From positions 62,001-126,000 of the forward strand of contig NZ_LBMU02000069.1 of the NCBI RefSeq assembly GCF_001005085.2: a stretch of 64,000 bases of DNA, in the 5' to 3' direction. A program made the position numbers and the translations under genes. Each line of letters opens with the position of its first letter. Positions within the stretch are counted from its first letter, which is position 1. Below are positions 14,719 through 21,936 of the stretch, piece by piece. The DNA comes from Streptomyces humi (GTDB taxonomy: Bacteria; Actinomycetota; Actinomycetes; Streptomycetales; Streptomycetaceae). The notes beneath the pieces are model-generated. The model was given only the letters and a program-made list of their open reading frames with translations. It ran no database searches and was not told the DNA's origin.

Positions 14719-16089
14719 GTGTTGCGTGTCGCCGTCGTCGGCTCCGGTCCGAGCGGGTGCTACACCGCCCAGAACCTCGTCCAGCTCGACCCCACGGTGC
14801 GGGTGGACGTCCTGGACCGGCTGCCGTGCCCGTTCGGACTGGTGCGGTACGGGGTCGCCCCGGACCACGAAAAGATCAAGTCGTTGCAGGGCAACCTCCG
14901 CGCCGTCCTGGAGCACGAGCGGGTGCGGTTCCTCGGCGGGGTCCGGGTCGGCGGGCCGGGCGGGCTGCCGGTGGCACGCCTGCGGGAGCTGTACCACGCG
15001 GTGGTGTACTGCGTCGGGGCCGCCACCGACCGACGGCTCGGGATCCCCGGCGAGGAACTGCCGGGCAGCTGGTCGGCGACCGAGTTCGTGTCCTGGTACA
15101 GCGCGCACCCGGACGCCGTCGACGCCGGGTTCGTGCGCGACGCCCGGTCGGCGGTGGTCATCGGCGTCGGCAACGTCGCGGTCGACGTGGCGCGGATGCT
15201 GGCCCGGGGCGTGGCGGAGCTGAGCCCTACGGACATGCCGCAGGCGGCCCTGACCGCGCTGGCCGGGAGCCGGATAAGAGAGGTCCACGTGGTGGGCCGG
15301 CGAGGCCCCTCGCAGGCCCGGTTCACCACCAAGGAGCTGCGCGAGCTCGGCGGCCTGCCGGACACCGGGATCATGGTGGAGCCGGGCGAGTTGGCGCTCG
15401 ACCCGGCGTGCGCAGACCCGTCCGCGCTGCCCGCCGCCCAGCGCCGCAACGTGGAGGTGCTGCGCGGCTGGGGCGAGCGCCGCGGGCGGGGACCGGAGCG
15501 CCGGATCCGGTTGCGGTTCTTCCTGCGTCCGGTCGAAGTGCTCGCCGACGGCGGCCGGGTGGGTGCGGTGCTCTTCGAACGCACCGAGCCGGACGGGCTC
15601 GGCGGGGTGCGGGGCACCGGGCGGTACGAGACGGTGGAGGCGCAGTTGGTGCTGCGCTCGGTGGGTTACCGCGGAGTGCCGCTGGACGGGCTCCCGTTCG
15701 ACGAGGAGAGCGGCACCGTGCCGCACGAGGCGGGCCGCGTCCTGCACGGCTGCTTCGACGTGCCCGGCGACTACGTGGCGGGCTGGATCAAGCGGGGCCC
15801 CACCGGCGTCATCGGCACCAACCGGCCCGACGCCAAGGAGACGGTGACGTCGCTGCTGGCGGACGCCCCCGTGCTGGTGCGCCGGGAGGTGCCGGAGGAT
15901 CCGGTCGCCGCGCTGCGCTCGGCGGGTGTCGAACCGGTCGAGTGGACGGGGTGGCAGGCGATCGAACGGGCCGAGGCGGCGCTCGGCGCCCGGCTGGGGC
16001 GGGGCGTGGTCAAGCTGGCCGACTGGGACTCCCTGCTGGCGGCGGCGCGGGCGGGTGCGGGACGGACGGCGGTCGGGACGGAGTCGTAG
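14719..16089 (+). CDS. FAD-dependent ferredoxin-NADP+ reductase, FprA-like
   Basis: A 456-residue adrenodoxin-reductase-type flavoprotein, the same length as M. tuberculosis FprA. It passes electrons from NAD(P)H to ferredoxin, for example for cytochrome P450. The FAD-binding motif is VVGSGPSG near residues 6-13, the NADP-binding segment is VVIGVGNVAVDVARMLARG in the middle, and the C-terminal GWIKRGPTGVIGTNR block binds both cofactors. GTG at 14719 follows AAGGAG with 7-nt spacing; upstream in-frame ATGs lack a binding site and would add 45 non-family residues. Sequence around its stop codon is partly duplicated downstream. Confidence 0.9.
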   Translation: MLRVAVVGSGPSGCYTAQNLVQLDPTVRVDVLDRLPCPFGLVRYGVAPDHEKIKSLQGNLRAVLEHERVRFLGGVRVGGPGGLPVARLRELYHAVVYCVGAATDRRLGIPGEELPGSWSATEFVSWYSAHPDAVDAGFVRDARSAVVIGVGNVAVDVARMLARGVAELSPTDMPQAALTALAGSRIREVHVVGRRGPSQARFTTKELRELGGLPDTGIMVEPGELALDPACADPSALPAAQRRNVEVLRGWGERRGRGPERRIRLRFFLRPVEVLADGGRVGAVLFERTEPDGLGGVRGTGRYETVEAQLVLRSVGYRGVPLDGLPFDEESGTVPHEAGRVLHGCFDVPGDYVAGWIKRGPTGVIGTNRPDAKETVTSLLADAPVLVRREVPEDPVAALRSAGVEPVEWTGWQAIERAEAALGARLGRGVVKLADWDSLLAAARAGAGRTAVGTES

Positions 16090-16131
16090 CGGCCGCGTAC
16101 GCGGGCACGGCGGTCGGGACAAAGTCGCGGC
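16066..16131 (+). repeat. duplicated 3' end of the ferredoxin reductase gene
   Basis: Twenty-five bases covering the last codons and stop (16066-16090) recur 41 bp downstream (16107-16131) with 21 identities. In the second copy the TAG stop has become CGG. It is one of four cases in the window where a gene's stop region is copied into the following spacer. Confidence 0.6.
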
Positions 16132-16137
16132 ACAGTC

Positions 16138-16176
16138 GTGGCACGGAGTGGTGGCACGGAGTGGTGGCACGGAGTG
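16138..16176 (+). repeat. 13-bp tandem repeat, three perfect copies
   Basis: GTGGCACGGAGTG is repeated three times without interruption, followed by a degenerate GTGACGGGGAGTC. It lies in the 213-bp spacer between the reductase and the nucleobase permease. No function assigned; replication slippage is the likely origin. Confidence 0.7.
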
Positions 16177-16302
16177 GTGACGGGGAGTCGATCGCGTCCC
16201 GGTGGGCATGACACGTATCGGCAACACCGCGGAAATCAACAAACTGTGCAAGCCGCTTACGGTCTCGTGCTGTCCGGATGTCGTCCCCGCTCTGGAGTCC
16301 CC

Positions 16303-17658
16303 ATGGCCACGACCACCGCCCCCGTCCACCCCGTCGACGAGGTCCCGCCCGTACGGCAACTGGCCGCGTTCGGGCTGCAACATGTGCTCGCGATGTACGC
16401 GGGGGCCGTCGCCGTTCCGCTCATCGTGGGTGGCGCCATGAAGCTGTCGCCCGCCGACCTGGCCTATCTGATCACCGCCGACCTGCTGGTGTGCGGGATC
16501 GCGACCCTCATCCAGTGCGTCGGCTGCTGGCGCTTCGGCGTACGGCTGCCGATCATGCAGGGCTGTACGTTCGCGGCGGTGTCGCCGATGGTCCTGATCG
16601 GTACGACGGGCGGCGGACTGCCCGCGATCTACGGCTCGGTGATCGTGGCCGGCCTCGCGATCATGCTGCTGGCGCCCGTCTTCGGCAGACTGCTGCGCTT
16701 CTTCCCGCCCCTGGTCACCGGCACCGTGATCCTGATCATCGGGGTCTCGCTGCTGCCGGTCGCGGGCAACTGGGCGGCGGGCGGCGCGGGCGCCAAGGAC
16801 TTCGGGGAGCCGAAGAACCTGGCGCTGGCGGCCTTCGTGCTCGCGGTGGTGATCGGCGTGCAGCGGTTCGCGCCCGCCGCCCTGGCCCGGATCGCCGTCC
16901 TGATCGGCATCGCGGTCGGCCTGGCGGTGGCCGTGCCGTTCGGGTTCACCGACTTCAGCGGGGTGCGGGACGCCGACTGGCTGGGCATCAGCACGCCGTT
17001 CCACTTCGGCACCCCGACGTTCCGCGCCTCGGCGATCGTCTCCATGCTGGTGGTGGCCCTGGTCACCATGACGGAGACGACCGGTGACCTGATCGCCGTG
17101 GGCGAGATGACCAGCCGCCGGGTCGAGCCGCGTTCCCTGGCGGACGGCCTGCGCGCCGACGGGCTGTCCACCGTCCTGGGCGGTGTCTTCAACACCTTCC
17201 CGTACACGGCGTACGCGCAGAACGTCGGCCTGGTCGGGATGACCCGGGTGCGCAGCCGCTGGGTGGTCGCGGCGGCCGGCGGCATCCTGGTGCTGCTGGG
17301 CCTGCTGCCCAAGCTGGGCGCGGTGGTCGCGGCGATTCCGGCGCCGGTGCTGGGCGGTGCGGGTCTGGTGATGTTCGGGACGGTCGCGGCGAGCGGTCTG
17401 CGCACGCTCGCGACCGTCGACTTCAAGGGCAGCCACAACCTGACGGTGGTGGCCGTCTCGGTGGCGGTCGGCCTGCTGCCGGTGGGCGTGCCGACGGTCT
17501 ACGAGAAGTTCCCTGACTGGTTCCAGACGGTGATGAACAGCGGCATCAGCGCGGGCTGCCTGACGGCGATCGCCCTGAACCTGCTCTTCAACCACCTGCC
17601 GGCGGGAACGGGTTCGTCCCCGCGGACCGTGCCGAGCGAGGCCGGCCCGACGGCCTAG
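16303..17658 (+). CDS. uracil/xanthine permease (NCS2 family)
   Basis: A 451-residue nucleobase:cation symporter-2 with about 13-14 hydrophobic segments. Family marks include QHVLAMYAGAVAVPLIVGGA at the N terminus and the conserved substrate region TMTETTGDLIAVGEM at about 247-261, then FNTFPYTAYAQNVGLV. The glutamate in TETTGD and the QNxG motif fit xanthine/uric acid or uracil uptake; the substrate cannot be fixed. ATG at 16303 has GGAG 8 nt upstream. It ends 16 bp from the convergent esterase. Confidence 0.88.
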   Translation: MATTTAPVHPVDEVPPVRQLAAFGLQHVLAMYAGAVAVPLIVGGAMKLSPADLAYLITADLLVCGIATLIQCVGCWRFGVRLPIMQGCTFAAVSPMVLIGTTGGGLPAIYGSVIVAGLAIMLLAPVFGRLLRFFPPLVTGTVILIIGVSLLPVAGNWAAGGAGAKDFGEPKNLALAAFVLAVVIGVQRFAPAALARIAVLIGIAVGLAVAVPFGFTDFSGVRDADWLGISTPFHFGTPTFRASAIVSMLVVALVTMTETTGDLIAVGEMTSRRVEPRSLADGLRADGLSTVLGGVFNTFPYTAYAQNVGLVGMTRVRSRWVVAAAGGILVLLGLLPKLGAVVAAIPAPVLGGAGLVMFGTVAASGLRTLATVDFKGSHNLTVVAVSVAVGLLPVGVPTVYEKFPDWFQTVMNSGISAGCLTAIALNLLFNHLPAGTGSSPRTVPSEAGPTA

Positions 17659-17674
17659 GGGGCCGCCTGCGGTG

Positions 17675-19000
17675 TCAGGAGCTCGGGTCGAACAGCCGGG
17701 TCGGGATCGCGGCCGCCAGTGCCCCGTAGCCCGTCGGGTTGAGGTGCAGCCAGTCCCCCACCTGGAGGTCGGCCCGCAGCCGGCCGGGGTCCGCGGGGTC
17801 CCTGACCACCTGGTCGAAGTCCAGCAGCGCGTCGAAGTGTCCGGGGCCGCGGATCCAGGCGTTGACGCGCTGCCGGGCCGTCTCGCGGACGCCCGCACCG
17901 TCGTCGTACGCGTTGCCACCGAAGGGCAGCAGGGTGGCGCCGTAGACCCGGATGCCCTGGGCGTGGGCGCGGACGACGATCTGCCGGTAGGCGGCGATCA
18001 GGTCGTCGGCGACGGCCCGCTGGGCCTGCGGGGTGGCGGCGGCGGTGCCGATGTCGTTGACGCCCTCGAAGACGATCAGCCAGGAGACTCCGCTGCGGGA
18101 CAGCACGTCCCGGTCGAGGCGGGCCAGGACGTTGGGGCCGAGGCCGTCGTTCAGGACGCGGTTGCCGCCGGCCGCCTGGTTGAGGACCGCGAGGCGCGGA
18201 TCCCCGGCACGGGTCCGGAGCCGGTCGAAGAACTGGTCGGGCCAGCGGTCGTTGCCGTTGGTCGTGGAACCGCGGCCGTCCGTCAGGGAGTCACCGAGGA
18301 CGGCGACGGCACGGGTCGCGGCCGGCGCCGGAACCTCGACGTCGCTCAGCAGGTACCAGTGGTCGACCGGGGTGGCACCGGCGAGGTCCTGGTCCCGGAC
18401 GTGGTCGCCACGCAGCAGGTACGACGTGGTGCGCGAGCCGGGGTGCGAGGTCAGCGCGTGATCGGGCTGGCCCTGCGCGGTGTACGCCGTGACGGCGAGC
18501 TCGGCACCGGGGTCCAGTTCCATCTCCACGGGATCGGACACGACCTCGGCGCCGACCGGCACCACGGTGGCGGCCCGCCCGGAGAAGGTGACGGGCTCGA
18601 CGCTGCCGGGGACGACGGCGCTGACGCCCGCCCGGCCGCCCTCGGGGAACGCCGCGGTCACCGAGGTGAGCGGCAGGGGGGTGTCGCCGTAGGCGTTGGA
18701 GAAGCGCAGCCGCAGCCGGTGTCCCCCGGCGGTCACCCGGACGGTCTGCCGCAGCGTGGTGTCGGCCAGGACCGAGGCCTCCCCCGTGAAGGGCGCCGGC
18801 GGCAGATTGCCGGGCTCGGTGAGCTGCGGCATTCCGGTCCAGGCGGTCACCCAGTGGCCGCCCCGCGCGGTGTGCGCGGCGGCCTGCCGGGGGCCGCGGA
18901 CCAGCGCCGTGACGGCGGTGACGGTCACCACCAGGGCGAGGGCGAGGACACCGGCGCTGAGGAGCGTGGCGAGCGGGGTTCTGCTGGGCTGCGGCTTCAC
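17675..19000 (-). CDS. secreted SGNH/GDSL-type esterase
   Basis: A 441-residue SGNH hydrolase. An uncleaved or late-cleaved N-terminal signal/anchor (about residues 8-30) precedes a beta-rich domain of roughly 150 residues and the catalytic domain. Block I is LGDSLTDGRGS with nucleophile S238, block III is VFEGVNDIG (GxND), and block V is DWLHLNPTGY with D416 and H419. Such proteins deacetylate plant cell-wall polysaccharides. GTG at 19000 was chosen because AGGAAGG lies 5 nt upstream; the longer start at 19078 would overlap the CebR-like box. It is divergent from a pectate lyase, which supports a plant-polymer role. Confidence 0.85.
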   Translation of the reverse strand: MKPQPSRTPLATLLSAGVLALALVVTVTAVTALVRGPRQAAAHTARGGHWVTAWTGMPQLTEPGNLPPAPFTGEASVLADTTLRQTVRVTAGGHRLRLRFSNAYGDTPLPLTSVTAAFPEGGRAGVSAVVPGSVEPVTFSGRAATVVPVGAEVVSDPVEMELDPGAELAVTAYTAQGQPDHALTSHPGSRTTSYLLRGDHVRDQDLAGATPVDHWYLLSDVEVPAPAATRAVAVLGDSLTDGRGSTTNGNDRWPDQFFDRLRTRAGDPRLAVLNQAAGGNRVLNDGLGPNVLARLDRDVLSRSGVSWLIVFEGVNDIGTAAATPQAQRAVADDLIAAYRQIVVRAHAQGIRVYGATLLPFGGNAYDDGAGVRETARQRVNAWIRGPGHFDALLDFDQVVRDPADPGRLRADLQVGDWLHLNPTGYGALAAAIPTRLFDPSS

Positions 19001-19063
19001 GGGGGCCTTCCTGACGAAGGGCTGCGGGACACCTCCGGCATCGTGGCATGGACACGGCTCTCC

Positions 19064-19077
19064 TGGAAGCGCTCCCA
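19064..19077. promoter_or_regulatory. CebR-like box upstream of the esterase
   Basis: TGGAAGCGCTCCCA differs at one position from the Streptomyces CebR operator TGGGAGCGCTCCCA, the cellobiose-responsive repressor site. It lies 64-77 bp before the esterase GTG and near the divergent pectate lyase promoter, so it could govern both. Confidence 0.6.
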
Positions 19078-19083
19078 CAGCCC

Positions 19084-19112
19084 TTGACTAGAAAGCGCTT
19101 TCACCCTACGTT
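19084..19112 (+). promoter_or_regulatory. pectate lyase promoter with LacI-type operator in the spacer
   Basis: TTGACT (19084-19089), a 17-bp spacer and TACGTT (19107-19112) make a good vegetative promoter. The spacer contains the perfect 12-bp palindrome GAAAGCGCTTTC (19091-19102), with the central CG of LacI/GalR-family operators. A LacI-type sugar-responsive repressor bound there would block transcription. Transcription would begin near 19119, leaving a leader of about 140 nt before the ATG at 19262. Confidence 0.7.
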
Positions 19113-19261
19113 CCGTTCAGCACCGTGACCGAGGGGCCGTAAATCGACCCCTTTTGAGCTGGTCTCCGTACAAGACGTTCAAGGAGCTGTACGTCGTTCA
19201 CGTACAGAGCCGACTTCTTGGCGTACGCAAGACCCCCCACTCGAAAGAAGGCACACGGGAC

Positions 19262-20062
19262 ATGACTTCACGAGCACGAGCACGGACCAGTGCGCGCGCA
19301 CTGGCGGGCGGACTGGCCGCCCTGGGACTGTCGATTGGCATGATCATGACAGACGGATCCCGCGCGGACGCGGCCACCTGGCCGACCGCGAGCGGCAGCC
19401 AGGCCGTCAGCGCGACGATCAAGCTGTCGGGCACCAAGGACTACGGGATGCTGCGCCTCTACGGCAGCGGCGACCTCGGCACCGGCGGCCAGAGCGAGGA
19501 CCAGGACCCCCTCCTCGACCTGGCGGCCGGCACGGTCCTCAAGAACGTCATCATCGGGGCGCCCGCCGCGGACGGCATCCACTGCGAGGGCAGCTGCACG
19601 CTTCAGAACGTGTGGTGGGAGGACGTCGGCGAGGACGCGGCGACCTTCCGCGGCTCCTCGTCCTCGAACGTCTACACCGTCTCCGGCGGCGGCGCGAAGG
19701 AGGCCAGCGACAAGGTCTTCCAGTTCAACGGCGCCGGGACGCTGAACGTGTCCAACTTCGCGGTGCAGACCTTCGGCAAGCTGGTCCGCTCCTGCGGCAA
19801 CTGCTCCACGCAGTACAAGCGCACCATCAACCTCAACACGATCGAGGCGACGTACAAGGGCAGCGCGCTGGTCGGCATCAACACCAACTACGGCGACAGC
19901 GCCACCCTGAAGAACATCACGATCGTCGGGGACAGCAGCAAGAAGATCGTGCCCTGCCAGAAGTACATCGGCAACAACACGGGCGCGGAACCGACGACGA
20001 ACGGGAGCGGCCCGGACGGGACGTACTGCAAGTACGCGAGTTCGGACATCACCTACAAGTGA
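19262..20062 (+). CDS. secreted pectate lyase, PL3 family
   Basis: A 266-residue extracellular pectate lyase that cleaves polygalacturonate by beta-elimination with Ca2+. The signal peptide (about residues 1-39, cleavage near ADA-AT) has an arginine-rich n-region and a hydrophobic core GLAALGLSIGMI. The PL3 core is evident in ADGIHCEGSCTLQNVWWEDV and GEDAATFRG, then FAVQTFGKLVRSCGNCS and KRTINLNTIEA, with paired cysteines. ATG at 19262 starts the signal peptide, with GAAGG 10 nt upstream. It is controlled from the operator-bearing promoter at 19084-19112. Confidence 0.9.
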   Translation: MTSRARARTSARALAGGLAALGLSIGMIMTDGSRADAATWPTASGSQAVSATIKLSGTKDYGMLRLYGSGDLGTGGQSEDQDPLLDLAAGTVLKNVIIGAPAADGIHCEGSCTLQNVWWEDVGEDAATFRGSSSSNVYTVSGGGAKEASDKVFQFNGAGTLNVSNFAVQTFGKLVRSCGNCSTQYKRTINLNTIEATYKGSALVGINTNYGDSATLKNITIVGDSSKKIVPCQKYIGNNTGAEPTTNGSGPDGTYCKYASSDITYK

Positions 20063-20067
20063 GCCGG

Positions 20068-20112
20068 GCGACCGGGCCGTCGCCGCTCATCGGGCGGCGA
20101 CGACCCGGTCGC
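20068..20112. terminator. bidirectional terminator between pectate lyase and hydrolase
   Basis: A 9-bp plus 7-bp stem with one internal mismatch (20068-20084 pairing with 20096-20112) and an 11-nt loop starts 5 nt after the pectate lyase stop. It is strong enough to end both convergent transcripts. Confidence 0.7.
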
Positions 20113-20142
20113 GCGCTCCCGGACCTGTCCGTGGAGCGGGGC

Positions 20143-21024
20143 TCAGCCCGTGTGGGCCGCCAGCGCGTCGATGAGCTCGGGCCAGAGCGGGCGCGGGCGG
20201 TCGTGTCCCATGTCGGGGATCAGCAGGAGTTCGGCTCCTGGCACCAGGTCCGCCGTGCGGCGCCCACCGCTGACGTCGATCAGCGTGTCGTCCAGGCCGT
20301 GGATCACGAGGGTGGGCACCCGCAGCTCCCGGAGCGCGTCCGCGCGTGAGCCGCCGAGCACCATCGCGCCGAGCTGACGCCCGATCCCGGCGGGGTGGAG
20401 GCCGCGGTCATAACTGGCGGCGGCCAGCTCCCGGAGCGCCGCCGGGTCGCCGTACCGCCTCGACGCCCACGCCAACTCCCGGTCCGCCGCGGCGATGTAC
20501 CCCTCGCGGTCGGTGGGCTTCGGGCCGAACAGGACCGCACGGGCCTCGGGGCTGGACCTGCCGTACTCGCTCTCGCCGGTGGAGGACATCATGGACGTCA
20601 GCGTCAGCACCCGCTCCGGGTGGCTGATGGCCATCGTCTGGGCGATCATTCCGCCCATCGACGCGCCGACCACGTGGGCCCGTCCGACACCGAGCACGGT
20701 GAGCAGGTTCAGGCCGTCGTCGGCCATGTCCTGCAAGCCGTAGGGGACCATGGCGAGAGCGGCGGCCATGTCTCCCGAGCGGACCGTGGCGATGAACCGG
20801 CCCACCTCGACGGGATGTTCGTCGAACTTCGTGGACAGTCCGCTGTCGCGGTTGTCGTAGCGGATCACGTACCGCCCGCGGTCCGCCAGCGCCTGACAGA
20901 AGTCCTCGTGCCAGGCGATCATCTGGGCGCCGAAACCCATCACGAGCAGCACCGGGGGGTCACCGGGATCACCGAAGACCTCGTGGGCGATGGACACTCC
21001 GGGTGACACTTCGGCGACGGGCAT
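20143..21024 (-). CDS. alpha/beta fold hydrolase
   Basis: A 293-residue alpha/beta hydrolase. The nucleophile elbow is GASMGG with S122, the acid is probably D245 in VIHGLDD, and the base is H274 in IPDMGHDRP. The oxyanion region is VMGFGAQMIAW. It resembles anthracycline methyl-esterases and general carboxylesterases; substrate unknown. ATG at 21024 is the natural domain start. It shares direction with the PaaX gene upstream (94-bp gap), so it might be read through from it. Confidence 0.82.
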   Translation of the reverse strand: MPVAEVSPGVSIAHEVFGDPGDPPVLLVMGFGAQMIAWHEDFCQALADRGRYVIRYDNRDSGLSTKFDEHPVEVGRFIATVRSGDMAAALAMVPYGLQDMADDGLNLLTVLGVGRAHVVGASMGGMIAQTMAISHPERVLTLTSMMSSTGESEYGRSSPEARAVLFGPKPTDREGYIAAADRELAWASRRYGDPAALRELAAASYDRGLHPAGIGRQLGAMVLGGSRADALRELRVPTLVIHGLDDTLIDVSGGRRTADLVPGAELLLIPDMGHDRPRPLWPELIDALAAHTG

Positions 21025-21117
21025 ACGCGGATCCTGCCAGGCCCGAGCCACCTGGCGCACCCGGATTGCCGACGGGCGGCCAGGGGTTCCGCCGTGCCGG
21101 TGTGGCACTTCGGGGTG

Positions 21118-21873
21118 TCAGTCGCCCGGGGGTGGCGTCGGCTCGCCCAGTTCCGCACGGTAGGCCGCGTAGGCCGCGCGCAGGCGGTCGGCCGGCCAGT
21201 CGGGCGGCAGCAGTTCCGGGGGCAGGACCGGGTCCGTCAGCAGGTGGCGGACGGCCGCCGCGAAGACCGTGAAGCGGTCCGGCGGGAGCGGGGATTCGGC
21301 CGCTCGGGCGAGCAGGGCCCGGGCCCGGGCGGACCAGGTGGTCAACGGCCAGAGGGAGGCCGCCAGTTCGGGTGCGGGACGGGCCGGCCGGCAGGTGTAC
21401 GACTCGGTGGTCGTCAGCAGGTCCGCGGGCAGGGCCCGCACCAGGTTCGCCGGGCGCAGCCAGACCCCCTCGCGCAGTTCGGCGAGCCGCAGGGCGGTCA
21501 GCCGGGTGCGCAGGTCCGCCCGTTCGGCGGGGCCGCGGCCGGAGGCCGTGACGACCAGCATCTCCCAGTCGCCGTGCCACGCGCGCGTACGGGGTCGTAC
21601 CGCCTCGTCCTGGCGTCGCTGGCGGGTCAGCAGCCGCTCGCTGAGGCCGTAGACGGCGTCGTCGGTACGGCGGAGGTCGCCGGACGCCGTCATACGGCTG
21701 AGGGCGGCCCTGAGCGTCGAGCCACCGATCCCGAACGGTTCCACGAGCCGCACCAGGTCCTTCACCGGCAGCTCCGGCGGATGCGTGCCCAGCAGCAGGC
21801 TCAGCACGACCGACCGGGCGGACAGCGGCCGCAGGTCGGTGCCGGCGGCCTCGGCGGACACGTTCATGTGCAT
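21118..21873 (-). CDS. PaaX family transcriptional regulator
   Basis: A 251-residue PaaX-type repressor: an N-terminal winged helix (LSARSVVLSLLLGTHPPELP then LVRLVEPFGIGGSTLRAALS), a central ferredoxin-like domain and the C-terminal PaaX_C helical domain ending WPADRLRAAYAAYRAELG. PaaX proteins bind aryl- or acyl-CoA thioesters. Two in-frame ATGs (21873 and 21867) are possible; the first was taken. It is divergent from the AidB-like dehydrogenase across 63 bp that hold one long dyad, so it very likely regulates that gene and itself. Confidence 0.85.
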   Translation of the reverse strand: MHMNVSAEAAGTDLRPLSARSVVLSLLLGTHPPELPVKDLVRLVEPFGIGGSTLRAALSRMTASGDLRRTDDAVYGLSERLLTRQRRQDEAVRPRTRAWHGDWEMLVVTASGRGPAERADLRTRLTALRLAELREGVWLRPANLVRALPADLLTTTESYTCRPARPAPELAASLWPLTTWSARARALLARAAESPLPPDRFTVFAAAVRHLLTDPVLPPELLPPDWPADRLRAAYAAYRAELGEPTPPPGD

Positions 21874-21901
21874 GGTCACGTACTGTACGGGCGGCAGCGT
21901 A

Positions 21902-21935
21902 TTGCAATATTTCTGCGATCGCAGGAAGAGTGCAA
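21902..21935. promoter_or_regulatory. 34-bp dyad in the PaaX/AidB divergent gap
   Basis: The core CTGCGATCGCAG (21913-21924) is a perfect 12-bp palindrome. It is centred in a larger dyad whose ends TTGCA (21902-21906) and TGCAA (21931-21935) are also inverted repeats around the same axis; overall 14 of 17 positions are symmetric. It overlaps the dehydrogenase ribosome-binding site and sits 29 bp from the PaaX start. It is the obvious PaaX operator. Confidence 0.65.
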
Positions 21936-21936
21936 C

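Noticed and set aside
14608..17919. Very long open frame (about 1100 codons) antisense to the ferredoxin reductase and permease
   Set aside because: Its product is low-complexity His/Arg/Gln/Pro-rich, matches no fold, and lies antisense to two clear genes; it is a by-product of very high G+C.
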